Assembly: GCF_016632335.1 (NCBI RefSeq)
Contig: NZ_JAEPBG010000017.1
Coordinates: 1-64,000, forward strand
Direction of reading: 5' to 3'
DNA length: 64,000 bases
From: Noviherbaspirillum pedocola
GTDB taxonomy: Bacteria; Pseudomonadota; Gammaproteobacteria; Burkholderiales; Burkholderiaceae_D
Part shown: in pieces, positions 46,270 through 55,706 of the stretch
Position numbering within the stretch: position 1 is the first letter of the stretch
Layout: the number at the start of each line of letters is the position of its first letter
Translations under genes and position numbers: made by a program
The notes under the pieces: model-generated
Databases searched by the model: none
The model's input: the letters and a program-made list of their open reading frames with translations, nothing else
What the model was told of the DNA's origin: nothing

Positions 46270-47391
46270 TCAAATCCCCCGAGCCACCCGAACCGCCCGC
46301 CCAAGATCAATCACCGACATCGCGTAAAAGAAACTCCGGTTGTACTGAGTAATGGCGAAGAAATTGTTCGCGCCCAGCCAGTATTCGGTCGGCGCCTCGC
46401 CATTCTGCAAATCGACCAGACCGTAAAGAAGATCGTCCGGCGCCGTGGTTTCCGGCTTGACGCCGGCGGCGCGCATTTCATTCAGGCGGAATTTCGCTTC
46501 CAGTCCCTGGTTCAGGAACAATTCCCAGCCGCTGCCCGCGGCCGCATCCACGCTCGCCGGAAACACCAGCGGCTCGCCACGGCGCCAGCCGTGCATGACC
46601 AGGAAGTTGGCGATGCTGCCGATCGCATCGACCGGAGAGTTACGCAGGTCGATCCGGCCATCGCCATCGAAATCGACGCCGAACTTGCGGATGCTGCCGG
46701 GCATGAACTGCGGCCAGCCGACTGCGCCGGCATAGGAGCCGCGCAGCGAGAACGGATCGATGCCGGCATCGCGCGCCAGCAGCAGGGTATTGGCGAGCTC
46801 TTCACGGAAATACGCCATGCGCGTCTGGCGCGTCGGCGTATCCGGATAGGCAAAGGCCAGGGTCGTGATCGCATCCATCACCCGGAAATCGCCGGTGTTG
46901 CGGCCGTAGATGGTTTCCACGCCGAGTATGCCGACGATGATTTCCGCAGGCACGCCGTATTGTTCTTCGGCGCGAGCCAGCGCATCCGCATAGCGGTTCC
47001 AGAACGCCACGCCGGCGTCGATGCGCACCGGCTCGACAAAGCGCGCCCGATAGGCTGTCCAGTTCTTCGGCCGTCCCGGCGGCGCCGGACGCATCAGGCG
47101 CACCGCGGAATCGACATAGCGCACCTTGCCCAAGGTGCGCTGCAGTTCTTCCCTGGAGAATCCGTAGCGTTCGACCATGCCGTCGATGAAGCTTTGCACA
47201 TCGCTCCAGTCGTTGAAATTGACGAATTCATCGGTGTCGGCCGGCGCCTTTTTCGCGGCATGCGCCGCTTTTGCAGGTTTCGCGGGTTTCTCGGCTTGCG
47301 CGCGCTTGCGGCTTTCGACCGCTTCGGTCTGGCAGCCTGCCAGCAGGGAGGACAACAGGAGCGTGACGGACAGGATACGGAAAGGCTTCAT
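46270..47391 (-). CDS. mltB: Membrane-bound lytic murein transglycosylase B
   Basis: 373 residues. Lipoprotein signal with lipobox LLAGC. The catalytic glutamate is in GILGVETIYGRNTGDFRVMD. Further MltB motifs are GSYAGAVGWPQFMPGSIRKF, DLRNSPVDAIGSIANFLVMH and the C-terminal YWLGANNFFAITQYNRSFFY. It cleaves peptidoglycan glycan strands to anhydro-muropeptides at the outer membrane. Its start overlaps the tgpA stop by 4 nt, making it the last gene of the moxR operon. Confidence 0.95.
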   Translation of the reverse strand: MKPFRILSVTLLLSSLLAGCQTEAVESRKRAQAEKPAKPAKAAHAAKKAPADTDEFVNFNDWSDVQSFIDGMVERYGFSREELQRTLGKVRYVDSAVRLMRPAPPGRPKNWTAYRARFVEPVRIDAGVAFWNRYADALARAEEQYGVPAEIIVGILGVETIYGRNTGDFRVMDAITTLAFAYPDTPTRQTRMAYFREELANTLLLARDAGIDPFSLRGSYAGAVGWPQFMPGSIRKFGVDFDGDGRIDLRNSPVDAIGSIANFLVMHGWRRGEPLVFPASVDAAAGSGWELFLNQGLEAKFRLNEMRAAGVKPETTAPDDLLYGLVDLQNGEAPTEYWLGANNFFAITQYNRSFFYAMSVIDLGRAVRVARGI

Positions 47392-49403
47392 CGGGATTGC
47401 TTCAACAGGTAACGGAGTTGGTTAAGGAGGGCGGCGCCCTCGTTGGGTTTGGCGGAGTAACGCCCGGATTCATAGAGTTCGAGAAAACGCAGGATCGCCG
47501 CCAGTCGCTGTTCGGCCAGCGGCGCGGCCGCAAGCCACAGCCGGTAACTGCGCGGACCCTCATGCACTGCACGCGCATAGCCTTCGCGCGCCAGGCCGTC
47601 GCACAGCCGCCGGTACAGGGCGTCGATCGGATCGGTTTTCTGGCGTCGGCGCAACAGCGGCAGCGCAATCAGCGCGGTGGCTGCCGCGCCCAGGCCGAGC
47701 AGCAATGCGGCGAAGCTGCTCCAGTCGGGATCGTCGATGCCCAGGCTCTGCAGCAAGCCGCGCTGGCGTTCGGGCGTGTAGTTCAGTACCCACTGGTTCC
47801 AGGCGTGATTGACCGCGTCGCGGTTGTCGCGCAGCTGGCGCAACAGCGCCATCCATGGACCGGCGGCGCCCTGCAGCAAGCCGCCGAACGCGCCTTCCGG
47901 CAAGAGATCGGCGGCATCGCGCTCGACCCGTTCCGGCGCCACAGCGGCGGTCGGGTCGATCCGGATCCAGCCGGCTTTTGGCAGCCACACCTCGGCCCAG
48001 GCATGCGCATCCGATTGCCGCACCGTCAAATCGCCATCCACCCGGTTCAATTCGCCGCCCTGGTATCCGGTAACGACTCGCGCCGGGATCGCCATCATCC
48101 GCATCAGCACCACGAAGGCGGTCGAATAGTGTTCGCAGTAGCCGGCCCGGGTAGTGAACAGGAAATCGTCGACGATGTCGTCGCCCAGGCGCGGCGGCCG
48201 CAACGTATAGCGGAAGGGCTGCTCACGGAACAGGCGCAGCACCGCCTGCACCCGTTGTGAATCCGTTTTCGTGTCGTTTCGCAACCGGGCAGCGAATTCG
48301 CGGCTGCGCGGGTTGCCATCATCAGGGAGTTGCAACCAGTCGAGCAGCGCGCTCGGGTCGGCATCGGGCTGGAGCTGGTAGTCGAGGAAGGAATGCGCTG
48401 TATAGCGCACCCGCGCCTGCAGCGGCTGCCGGGCGAGCAATTGACCGTCGGTGCGAAACTGCACCGGGTTGTCGAACAATTGCGGCGGCAGCGCCGGCAC
48501 ATCCAGTGCGAACAGTGAGCGACGGCCGCTGGGCTCAAGCGTGACCTCATAACGCACATCGCGTCCGAGTCGCTGCGGCCGCAAGCTTTGCCTGGGGCCG
48601 TGCCCGGCTACTGGCGCCCAGGTGCGGCCGTCGAAATGGCCCAGCACCGGGCCGCGCCAGTACATGTCCGAGGAGGGCGGCGTGTTGCCGGTGAAATGCA
48701 CCCGGAAAGCGATGTCGCGCGACAGTTTCAATGGCGCGAAAGTGCCCGGGTCCATGCTGTCGGACAGGCCGGTGTGGCCGCTCGCCGCATCTTCCGGCAT
48801 GCCCCACAGCGGGCCCTGCACGCGAGGAAAGAACAGAAACAGCACCAGCGTCAGCGGCGCGGCCAGCAGGAACATGCGCGATGCCAGCGCGACGCGCCGG
48901 CGCAGCGGCGGATGGGTGCCGGTGAACTGGAAGGAAATCTGCGCGGTCAGGATCGCGACGATGCCGCAGGCGGCCAGCAGCGCGGTGACGATGGTCTGCG
49001 AATAGAAGAAATTCGTCAGCAGCACGAAGAAGGACAGGAACAGCACCACGAACAGATCGCGTTGCGCGCGCATCTCGAGCAGTTTGAGCGTCAAGAGCAG
49101 CACCAGCATCGCCACGCCGGGTTCGCGTCCGAGAAAGCTGTGGTAGCTGGCATAAACGCCGCCCATGAGCATGCCGACCACCGGCAGCAGCAGCCAGCGC
49201 GGCGGCATTCGCTTGCCATGGAAGGTCAGCCAGCCGCGCCAGAACAGCAGCGCCGCAGCCGACAGCGTGGCCCAGGCCGGCAGATGCCAGGCATGCGGCA
49301 TCATCACCAGTGCGCAGGCGCCGAGCAGAAGCAGGGTGTCGGATTTGTCGCGTGCCAGGCCATGCGCAAGGCGCGCGCTGATCGGCTCGGAAATCGCATT
49401 CAT
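47388..49403 (-). CDS. TgpA-type membrane transglutaminase (DUF3488 plus transglutaminase domain)
   Basis: 671 residues. Six or seven N-terminal membrane helices (DUF3488), a periplasmic transglutaminase-like domain with the Cys-His-Asp triad (TRAGYCEHYSTAFVVLMRMM; QSDAHAWAEVWLPKAGWIRI then DPTAAV), a late membrane helix, and a cytoplasmic DUF4129-like tail. TgpA of Pseudomonas is essential there and linked to the cell envelope. It overlaps the DUF58 gene by 4 nt and mltB by 4 nt. Confidence 0.92.
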   Translation of the reverse strand: MNAISEPISARLAHGLARDKSDTLLLLGACALVMMPHAWHLPAWATLSAAALLFWRGWLTFHGKRMPPRWLLLPVVGMLMGGVYASYHSFLGREPGVAMLVLLLTLKLLEMRAQRDLFVVLFLSFFVLLTNFFYSQTIVTALLAACGIVAILTAQISFQFTGTHPPLRRRVALASRMFLLAAPLTLVLFLFFPRVQGPLWGMPEDAASGHTGLSDSMDPGTFAPLKLSRDIAFRVHFTGNTPPSSDMYWRGPVLGHFDGRTWAPVAGHGPRQSLRPQRLGRDVRYEVTLEPSGRRSLFALDVPALPPQLFDNPVQFRTDGQLLARQPLQARVRYTAHSFLDYQLQPDADPSALLDWLQLPDDGNPRSREFAARLRNDTKTDSQRVQAVLRLFREQPFRYTLRPPRLGDDIVDDFLFTTRAGYCEHYSTAFVVLMRMMAIPARVVTGYQGGELNRVDGDLTVRQSDAHAWAEVWLPKAGWIRIDPTAAVAPERVERDAADLLPEGAFGGLLQGAAGPWMALLRQLRDNRDAVNHAWNQWVLNYTPERQRGLLQSLGIDDPDWSSFAALLLGLGAAATALIALPLLRRRQKTDPIDALYRRLCDGLAREGYARAVHEGPRSYRLWLAAAPLAEQRLAAILRFLELYESGRYSAKPNEGAALLNQLRYLLKQSR

Positions 49404-50398
49404 GGCTGCTTCCCGAACAGGGCCAGTGCACGCAGGCAGGCTTCGCGGTGCGCGCCGCCGAGCGCGGCCGGCGCGCGCATGTCACCCAGCGCGAAGGCAT
49501 AGGGCAGGGCGCAGGTCTCGGCCTCGATGATCCAGCGCGTCATGCGCGACAGGCGCGCTTCGACATCCATCGTCTGCGGCAGCAGCGCGTAATCCAGGCG
49601 CAGCTCGGAAGCCGAGCCGCCTTCGAAATGCTTGGTCACCAGGATGCTGGAATCGAGGAGCCCGCCGAGGCGGGCGATGTGGCGCCAGGCCAGGCGGCGC
49701 GGATTGTCGCCGGGCTGGTAGGCGCGCACGCCGGCGAAATCATCTTCGCCGGCCGCGCCGCGCGCTTCATCAAACGCCGCATCGAACGACGGCAGCGGCA
49801 CGGCCTGCCCTTCCGGTTGCGGATAGATCAATGCGCGACTCTCCGGCTGCCAATAGCTCCAGGCGCGCACCAGGCCGAGGGGAAAGCAGGTCGAGAGCCG
49901 CACCCGCGGCGCGGCCAGCCAGCCCCGTTCGAGCGCCGGCGTCTCCAGCACGACCTGCCGGCTGCCGTTGGCCGGGATATCGACCGCCTGCGCGCGCACC
50001 GACCAATTGGCATCGGCGAAGCCGATCCGGATCGCATAGCGCTCATGCCGGCCGGGATTGTCGATGTGCAGCGCAAAGCGCGCCTGCTCGCCGGCATGTG
50101 CCGGCAGCGTCCGGCCGCCGGTCAGGCGCAGATAGGCAAGATTGCGAAAGCACATATGCATATCGACCATCGCACAAGCGGCCAGCACGAAGGTCAGCGC
50201 ATAGCCCATCGCCAGGTTGTAATTCAGGGAGCCGATGAACAGCAGGATCAGCAGCAGGCCGAAACCGAGGCCGGCGCGGGTAGGGAGAATGAAGACCTGG
50301 CGCTGGTTCAGCGTGATGTCGCTGCCTTGCGCCGTGATGCGCCGCGACAGCCATTCCGCGGTCGAGGCGCGCAAGCCTTGCGTGACGGACAACAGCAT
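49400..50398 (-). CDS. DUF58 domain protein of the MoxR-TgpA system
   Basis: 332 residues. Two close membrane helices near the N-terminus (GFGLLLILLFIGSLNYNLAM and YALTFVLAACAMVDMHMCFR) after VFILPTRAG, then an extracytoplasmic or cytoplasmic beta region, and the DUF58 motif (DDFAGVRAYQPGDNPRRLAW). DUF58 proteins resemble vWA-type scaffolds and pair with MoxR ATPases. It starts 7 nt after moxR. Confidence 0.9.
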   Translation of the reverse strand: MLLSVTQGLRASTAEWLSRRITAQGSDITLNQRQVFILPTRAGLGFGLLLILLFIGSLNYNLAMGYALTFVLAACAMVDMHMCFRNLAYLRLTGGRTLPAHAGEQARFALHIDNPGRHERYAIRIGFADANWSVRAQAVDIPANGSRQVVLETPALERGWLAAPRVRLSTCFPLGLVRAWSYWQPESRALIYPQPEGQAVPLPSFDAAFDEARGAAGEDDFAGVRAYQPGDNPRRLAWRHIARLGGLLDSSILVTKHFEGGSASELRLDYALLPQTMDVEARLSRMTRWIIEAETCALPYAFALGDMRAPAALGGAHREACLRALALFGKQP

Positions 50399-50405
50399 CG
50401 CTGCC

Positions 50406-51326
50406 TTACACCGGGACGGATTTCATCATCTGCTGCACCAGGTCGCGGCTGGAAGCGTTGCTGCTGCCCGAAGACCGCAGCGGCCGCAAGCGATGGGAGG
50501 CCACGGGCAACAGCACTGCCTGCACATCCTCGGGTATGACATGATTACGCCCCTCCAGCACCGCCCAGGCGCGCGCCGCCTGCAGCAGGGCCAGCGCCGC
50601 GCGGGTACTCAAGCCCTCCGCGAACAGGCCGTTCTGCCGCGATGCCGCCACCAGCGCTTGTACGTAGCCGACCAGTGCCGCGGAGGCATGCACTTCCCTA
50701 AGCGCGGCGCGCGCATCTTCCAGCTCGCCCGGCGTCATCGCCGCTTTCAGGGTTTTCAGCATCGTCCGCCGGTCTTCGCCCATGAGCAGCGCGCGCTCGG
50801 CGGCGGCATCCGGATAGCCGAGCGACAGGCACATCAGGAAGCGATCCAGTTGCGATTCCGGCAGCGAAAAGGTGCCGATCTGGTGCGAAGGGTTTTGCGT
50901 GGCGATGACGAAGAAGGGTAGTGGCAGTGCATGGGTGGCGCCATCGACCGATACCTGGCGCTCTTCCATCGCTTCGAGCAAGGCCGACTGTGTCTTCGGT
51001 GTGGCGCGGTTGATTTCGTCGGCCAGCAGCACTTGGGTGAATACCGGGCCGGGATGAAAGGCGAAGCCATTCTTTTCGCGGTCGAACACCGGGATGCCAA
51101 CCACATCCGCCGGCAGCAGATCGCTGGTGAACTGCACCCGGTTGAATTTCAGGCCGAGCGAGATGGCCAGCGCCTGCGCCAGCGTGGTCTTGCCTACGCC
51201 CGGCACATCTTCGATCAGCAAGTGGCCGCCGGCCAGCAGGCAGACCAGCGCCTGCCGAATCTGCAACTCCTTGCCGACGATAAGCTCGCCGATCTGGGCG
51301 GCGACGGCATGAACCTTGGAATACAT
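50406..51326 (-). CDS. MoxR-family AAA+ ATPase
   Basis: 306 residues. Walker A is IEDVPGVGKTTLAQALAISL, Walker B is QVLLADEINRATPKTQSALL, with EAMEERQVSVDG and FFVIATQNPSHQIGTFSLPE following. MoxR proteins are chaperone-like ATPases for maturation of partner proteins, here probably the DUF58 and transglutaminase proteins encoded downstream. It is the first gene of moxR-DUF58-tgpA-mltB. Confidence 0.94.
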   Translation of the reverse strand: MYSKVHAVAAQIGELIVGKELQIRQALVCLLAGGHLLIEDVPGVGKTTLAQALAISLGLKFNRVQFTSDLLPADVVGIPVFDREKNGFAFHPGPVFTQVLLADEINRATPKTQSALLEAMEERQVSVDGATHALPLPFFVIATQNPSHQIGTFSLPESQLDRFLMCLSLGYPDAAAERALLMGEDRRTMLKTLKAAMTPGELEDARAALREVHASAALVGYVQALVAASRQNGLFAEGLSTRAALALLQAARAWAVLEGRNHVIPEDVQAVLLPVASHRLRPLRSSGSSNASSRDLVQQMMKSVPV

Positions 51327-51504
51327 AGCGAGTTCCGGCTGCGATGGGAGGGATGGGGAAATGCAAGCCCGAAGGCGTCACATTGTCCCATGTCAAGGCG
51401 GCTGCCGCGGCAATAATGAATTAATTGACACGTTCGCCTATCGTTTTTCGTTAAACTCATGGAATTCTATGCGAGAACGCCACACCGGCGTTCCGTTCTA
51501 CAAC

Positions 51505-52452
51505 ATGACCACTGCCATTTATTGTCATCCGGAGTGCAAGCGCCACGAGATGGGCGACTGGCACCCGGAAAGCCCGGACCGGCTCCAGGCAATTGAAGAT
51601 CAACTCATCGCCAGCCGCATCGATAACTACCTCGACCACCGCGAAGCGCCGGCAGCGGATATCGTCGACATCGCCCGCGTGCACCGCGCCGATGCGATCG
51701 AGCGCCTGCGCGAACAGGGCCGGGAAGCGAAGGAGAACGGCGGCTATGTGCCCATCGACGGCGATACGCTGCTCAACGCGCACACCTGGGATGCGGCGCT
51801 GCATGCCGCCGGCGCCGCAGTGGCGGCCACCGATGCGGTAATCGCTGGTGAACTCGACAATGCCTTTTGCGCCATTCGACCGCCGGGCCATCATGCGCGG
51901 CCGGGCGAGGCGATGGGATTCTGCCTGTTCAACAATGTCGCGATCGCCGCGCGCCATGCGATCGATGTGCATGGCCTGGAGCGGGTCGCCATCGTCGATT
52001 TCGACGTCCACCATGGCAATGGCACCGAGGAAGCCTTCCTGTACGAGCCGCGCGTGATGATGGTGAGCTTCTTCCAGCATCCGTTCTATCCGTACAGCGG
52101 CGTGGGCGGCGAGGCGCAATTCAATCCGCATATGGTCAATGTGCCGGTGCCGGCAATGAGCAATGGCGAAAAGGTACGGCAACTGGTGACCGAACTGTGG
52201 CTGCCGGCGCTGAACAGTTTCAAGCCGCAGATGATCTTCATCTCCGCCGGCTTCGACGCCCACCGTGAGGACGACATGGGCCAGATGGGCCTGGTCGAAG
52301 CCGATTACGCCTGGATCACGCGCAAGGTCATGGAAGTGGCGAAAGCGCATGCAGGCGGGCGCATCGTCAGCTGCCTGGAGGGCGGTTACAACCTGTCGGC
52401 GCTGGGGCGCAGCGTAGTCGCGCATTTGAAGGCGCTCGCAGAGCTCGATTAA
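51505..52452 (+). CDS. Histone-deacetylase-family zinc hydrolase (acetylpolyamine/AcuC-like)
   Basis: 315 residues from ATG 51505; an in-frame ATG 36 nt upstream is also possible. The class II HDAC pattern is complete: AIRPPGHHARPGEAMGFCLF, the zinc site DFDVHHGNGTEEAFL, and FISAGFDAHREDDMGQM with the second Asp; SCLEGGYNLSALGRSV near the end. Bacterial members remove acetyl groups from small amides such as acetylpolyamines or from proteins; the substrate is not evident. It is divergent from moxR. Confidence 0.92.
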   Translation: MTTAIYCHPECKRHEMGDWHPESPDRLQAIEDQLIASRIDNYLDHREAPAADIVDIARVHRADAIERLREQGREAKENGGYVPIDGDTLLNAHTWDAALHAAGAAVAATDAVIAGELDNAFCAIRPPGHHARPGEAMGFCLFNNVAIAARHAIDVHGLERVAIVDFDVHHGNGTEEAFLYEPRVMMVSFFQHPFYPYSGVGGEAQFNPHMVNVPVPAMSNGEKVRQLVTELWLPALNSFKPQMIFISAGFDAHREDDMGQMGLVEADYAWITRKVMEVAKAHAGGRIVSCLEGGYNLSALGRSVVAHLKALAELD

Positions 52453-52517
52453 TGCGTGGGAGCGGCGGGCGCCGCTGCCGTACAATACCGCCTCTTTTCC
52501 CTCCCCTGAAGTCCGCT

Positions 52518-53438
52518 ATGTCGATTCAATGGTTCCCCGGTCACATGAACGCCGCCCGCAAGAAGGCGGAAGAGTCCATGGAGAAGGTCGACATGGTGAT
52601 CGAGGTGCTCGACGGCCGCATACCGCAGGCCAGCAGCAACCCGATGATCGAAAGGCTGCGCACCTTTCGCCAGCGGCCGGCGCTGAAGATTTTGAACAAG
52701 GCCGATTTGGCCGATCCGGCTGCGACCAAGGAATGGATTGCGCATTACAACCGGCAGAAGGATGTGCACGCGGTGGCGCTGTCGTGCAAGAAGCCGGCCG
52801 ATGTCGCGAAGATTCCGCAGTTGTGCATCAAGCTGGCGCCGCATCGCGGCACGCCCCTGAAGCCGCTGCGCATCATGATCATGGGCATACCGAACGTCGG
52901 CAAATCGACGCTGATGAATGCGCTGCTGAAGAAGCGCGTCGCCAAGGTCGGCGACGAGCCGGCGGTGACCAAGACGCAGCAGCGGCTTTATCTGGGCAAC
53001 AACATCATCCTGATCGATACCCCCGGCCTGATGTGGCCGAAGATCGAGCATCCCAGCGATGGCCTGATGCTGGCTGCCAGTCATGCGATTGGAACCAACG
53101 CCATCATCGAAGAAGAGGTCGCGGTGTTCCTGGCCGAGCAATTGCTGGCGCGCTACGCGCCCTTGCTGGCCGCGCGTTACGGCTTCGCCACCGAAGGCAT
53201 CGATGGCGTGGCGGTGGTCGAAGGCATCGCCAAGCGCCGCGGCTATCGGCAGAAGGGCGGCGAACCAGATTTCGAAAAGGCGGCACATACGCTGTTGCTG
53301 GACTACCGCAGTGGCGCCATCGGCCGCATCAGCCTGGAAACGCCGGCGAGCCGGGTGGAATTGCTGGCGAATTACCAGCCGCCAGCGTCGCTGGCGCTGG
53401 CCGAGAACGAAGAGGATGACGAAGACGAAGCGAGATAG
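52518..53438 (+). CDS. rbgA: Ribosome biogenesis GTPase RbgA (YlqF), circularly permuted
   Basis: 306 residues from ATG 52518. It begins IQWFPGHMNAARKKAEESME as in YlqF/RbgA. The G4 motif (LKILNKADLAD) precedes G1 (IMGIPNVGKSTLMNAL) and G3 (LIDTPGLMWPK), the circularly permuted order. It assists late 50S ribosome assembly. The acidic tail (ENEEDDEDEAR) is unusual compared with Bacillus. A strong terminator follows. Confidence 0.92.
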   Translation: MSIQWFPGHMNAARKKAEESMEKVDMVIEVLDGRIPQASSNPMIERLRTFRQRPALKILNKADLADPAATKEWIAHYNRQKDVHAVALSCKKPADVAKIPQLCIKLAPHRGTPLKPLRIMIMGIPNVGKSTLMNALLKKRVAKVGDEPAVTKTQQRLYLGNNIILIDTPGLMWPKIEHPSDGLMLAASHAIGTNAIIEEEVAVFLAEQLLARYAPLLAARYGFATEGIDGVAVVEGIAKRRGYRQKGGEPDFEKAAHTLLLDYRSGAIGRISLETPASRVELLANYQPPASLALAENEEDDEDEAR

Positions 53439-53472
53439 CGTCTGATGCTGCAGCGCTGACTCTTCACCCAAA

Positions 53473-53501
53473 ATGCCCACATGCGATGTGGGCATCTTTT
53501 T
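53473..53501 (+). terminator. Rho-independent terminator after rbgA
   Basis: ATGCCCACAT, loop GCG, ATGTGGGCAT, then CTTTTT. It marks the left border of the AT-rich island. Confidence 0.93.
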
Positions 53502-53540
53502 GCGTATCTAGCGCATCGGCAATTGCAAATCGATTTCGGC

Positions 53541-53558
53541 GCAAAGGTTTAACCTTGC
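53541..53558. promoter_or_regulatory. Near-palindrome, possible operator of the chaperone-effector island
   Basis: GCAAAGGTTTAACCTTGC contains the perfect dyad AAGGTT-T-AACCTT. It lies about 90 nt before the chaperone start codon. No known hrp or PIP box is recognisable nearby. The regulatory role is a guess from position and symmetry. Confidence 0.35.
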
Positions 53559-53650
53559 CTGCGGAACGTATCTGGAATCCTTCGCCACTCAACTCGCACA
53601 CCATTTGGGCGCCTTATCAAAAGCGTCCTACAGGTTGAGAGGGGTGAGAG

Positions 53651-54100
53651 ATGGGAATGCCGGAATACCGTCAAGCGATCGAAAATTTTTGTGAAAAGGC
53701 CGGGATAACCGACGTGGAATCGGTGTTGCATCAGGGCGCAATTACGATGCGCGGCATTCCGGTATGGCTGCAATACCTCGAGGTGGCGGACTTATGTCGT
53801 GTCGTCGTCGATCTGAATGCTCCGGATTCCGGAATTCCCGCCGAAGTCTGCCGGATGATGCTGCAATCCAATTGCGTCAACACCTCCCCCTACTTGCCAT
53901 TTCTGGCAATTAATCCCATCGATGGCCACGCCATCCTGATTCTGCATTTATCGGTTTCCGCATTGCTGCATGAAACCGATCTTTCCAAACTGCTCGATGA
54001 GCAACTGGCGCCAGTAATGGAAAGCTGGCGCGAGGTTCTTGGTGCTGTCGATGATGCTGTGCATACCGCACATCGGTTTGAAAATACTGGGTTTGCTTGA
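53651..54100 (+). CDS. CesT-family (type III secretion) chaperone-like protein
   Basis: 149 residues; GAGAGGGGTGAG precedes the ATG. The order of elements matches class I secretion chaperones: a first helix (MPEYRQAIENFCEKAGITDV), a beta-hairpin pair with VWLQYLEVADLCRVVVDL, then LPFLAINPIDGHAILILHLS and a last helix pair SKLLDEQLAPVMESWREVL. The PFLAINP-DGHAILIL to W pattern is strongly CesT-like. Such dimeric chaperones bind the N-terminus of effectors before secretion. It is followed 13 nt later by a membrane-protein gene, which is probably its client. No secretion-apparatus gene is in the window. Confidence 0.7.
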   Translation: MGMPEYRQAIENFCEKAGITDVESVLHQGAITMRGIPVWLQYLEVADLCRVVVDLNAPDSGIPAEVCRMMLQSNCVNTSPYLPFLAINPIDGHAILILHLSVSALLHETDLSKLLDEQLAPVMESWREVLGAVDDAVHTAHRFENTGFA

Positions 54101-54113
54101 CTGGGAGGTTTAA

Positions 54114-55607
54114 ATGTCTGCTCAGCATATTGCTATTGGTGTTAGCTATGGTGTCACTTCTGGAAGAGGAGCGAATCCCGACTGCATTAAAGAGTGGTTT
54201 AATAAGGTTTTCTCGAGTACATGCAGTGAAAGTCCGATGCCACTTCCAAAAAAGCAAATGGCTGCCAATGATTCGATGGTGAAAATGGACGCTATTATTC
54301 CTAAAAAATTCCGAGAAAAAATAGAACATGCCCATGTGTTAACAGCGGAACCTTGCTTTTTTGAAAAAATAAAACAAGGCTTTGAAAAACTCGGCAATAA
54401 GTTGGCGCGACTTGGTGGTAACGGGGTAATCCAATCTATCTTCCCAAATTCCTCCAAAGCTCATGAGATCTATCGCACCGTCTTTTTGGGAATTTTTGTC
54501 GCTGGAACGGTATGTCGTGCGGTATATACAGATATAACGGCCGCACTTCCGGGTTTGATTAAAGAAGGGACGAATCATATTGTCGGCATTGCAAGCGCCG
54601 TATTTTCCGTGGCGTGCTCGGTACTTTTCGTGATACATGCAATACGGGACGGGGTGGTGCAATTTCCTTCTCTCAATGATGTAAGAACGTCGCTACTAAC
54701 CATTTTCAAAAATGCACCTAGTAACGTTAAAGATTTGACTGCAAAAGTTGCTGACGGAATGCTCAAAGCATACGAGGCAACGAAGAAGCGGTTCCAAACT
54801 TTGAACATAGTAAATACTATGCGCGAAACTTCCTTCCTTTTTGGGAATGTTAGCTCGTTGATTGCCGCCTTTAGTTACTTAATTCCGGGCTTAGAGTGGG
54901 CAGGCATTGCTGCTAACGTCTTCAATTTTTTCGGAAATGTTGGAGATTTTTGGCAAGGTGTAGTGCAAACCAAGGAAGCGATATTGGAACTTGCTGCGAT
55001 AGCTATTGAAAAGATAAGGCTGTCAAAAGCGAAAGAAGATTCTGCTCCTTTGAGCGCTGCACAAATGCCTGCCTTGGAATCTAGAAAGGCGGAATTGGAT
55101 AAGAAGTATACCGAGGCCACCGACAAATTACGGAGCAGCTTTGCACGAGGCGGCAAGGCCGTTTGGGCAATGTTGGCTGCATTTGTGAGCACTGGCTTGT
55201 TGGTAGCAAAGCTGGGATTCGGCATTGGCACCGGTATAGCGCCTGCAGTTCTCGCAGGTATTGGCATCGCCGCTGTAGCAGGCTTCGTCGCCACATTGCT
55301 TTATCCGAAAGTAAGAAACCTGCTCGACTCGCTGGTATCGAAACCTGTTGATAATGCAAAAGTAAAAATGGTGGATGAGGTAGTTAAAGAATTCAAGAAA
55401 AACCCTAATAACCCAGACAATGTTCCGTCACACATAAAGCTACTTTTCCCTGTCAATGAGCTTTCTGAACTGATGGACCTTGCAAAAATAAACGCTAATT
55501 CCGAAATGCGAGCCCGTATTTCCAAAGCTTTTGGAATCGTCGAAACCAAGCCTTCCGGTAATGAGAATAAGGCGCCGGATCCGGTGCTCTCACTCGCAAA
55601 TGCTTGA
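54114..55607 (+). CDS. Unrecognised membrane protein, putative client of the CesT-like chaperone
   Basis: 497 residues; GGGAGG precedes the ATG. No family was recognised. There is no signal peptide; the first ~110 residues are polar. Hydrophobic blocks follow at about 122-138, 155-175, 241-275 and 347-396; the last is glycine-rich (LGFGIGTGIAPAVLAGIGIA). A helical, lysine-rich segment lies between them (285-345) and a polar tail after. Paired hydrophobic hairpins without a Sec signal, directly behind a secretion chaperone, resemble membrane-inserting type III effectors or translocators; this is inference. Codon use is AT-richer than in the neighbours, suggesting acquisition. Confidence 0.72.
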   Translation: MSAQHIAIGVSYGVTSGRGANPDCIKEWFNKVFSSTCSESPMPLPKKQMAANDSMVKMDAIIPKKFREKIEHAHVLTAEPCFFEKIKQGFEKLGNKLARLGGNGVIQSIFPNSSKAHEIYRTVFLGIFVAGTVCRAVYTDITAALPGLIKEGTNHIVGIASAVFSVACSVLFVIHAIRDGVVQFPSLNDVRTSLLTIFKNAPSNVKDLTAKVADGMLKAYEATKKRFQTLNIVNTMRETSFLFGNVSSLIAAFSYLIPGLEWAGIAANVFNFFGNVGDFWQGVVQTKEAILELAAIAIEKIRLSKAKEDSAPLSAAQMPALESRKAELDKKYTEATDKLRSSFARGGKAVWAMLAAFVSTGLLVAKLGFGIGTGIAPAVLAGIGIAAVAGFVATLLYPKVRNLLDSLVSKPVDNAKVKMVDEVVKEFKKNPNNPDNVPSHIKLLFPVNELSELMDLAKINANSEMRARISKAFGIVETKPSGNENKAPDPVLSLANA

Positions 55608-55706
55608 CTGTTGATAAGTTGAGAGTGTTCCGCGCCAACGTTTCTTTGTCAGAAGAGCTTAAAGCTGCGACGTATTTTCTTTTGTTGGAACAGCAGCGCA
55701 ATACAC

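Noticed and set aside
53502..53650. PIP/hrpII box upstream of the chaperone gene
   Set aside because: TTCG motifs are present but not at the required spacing.
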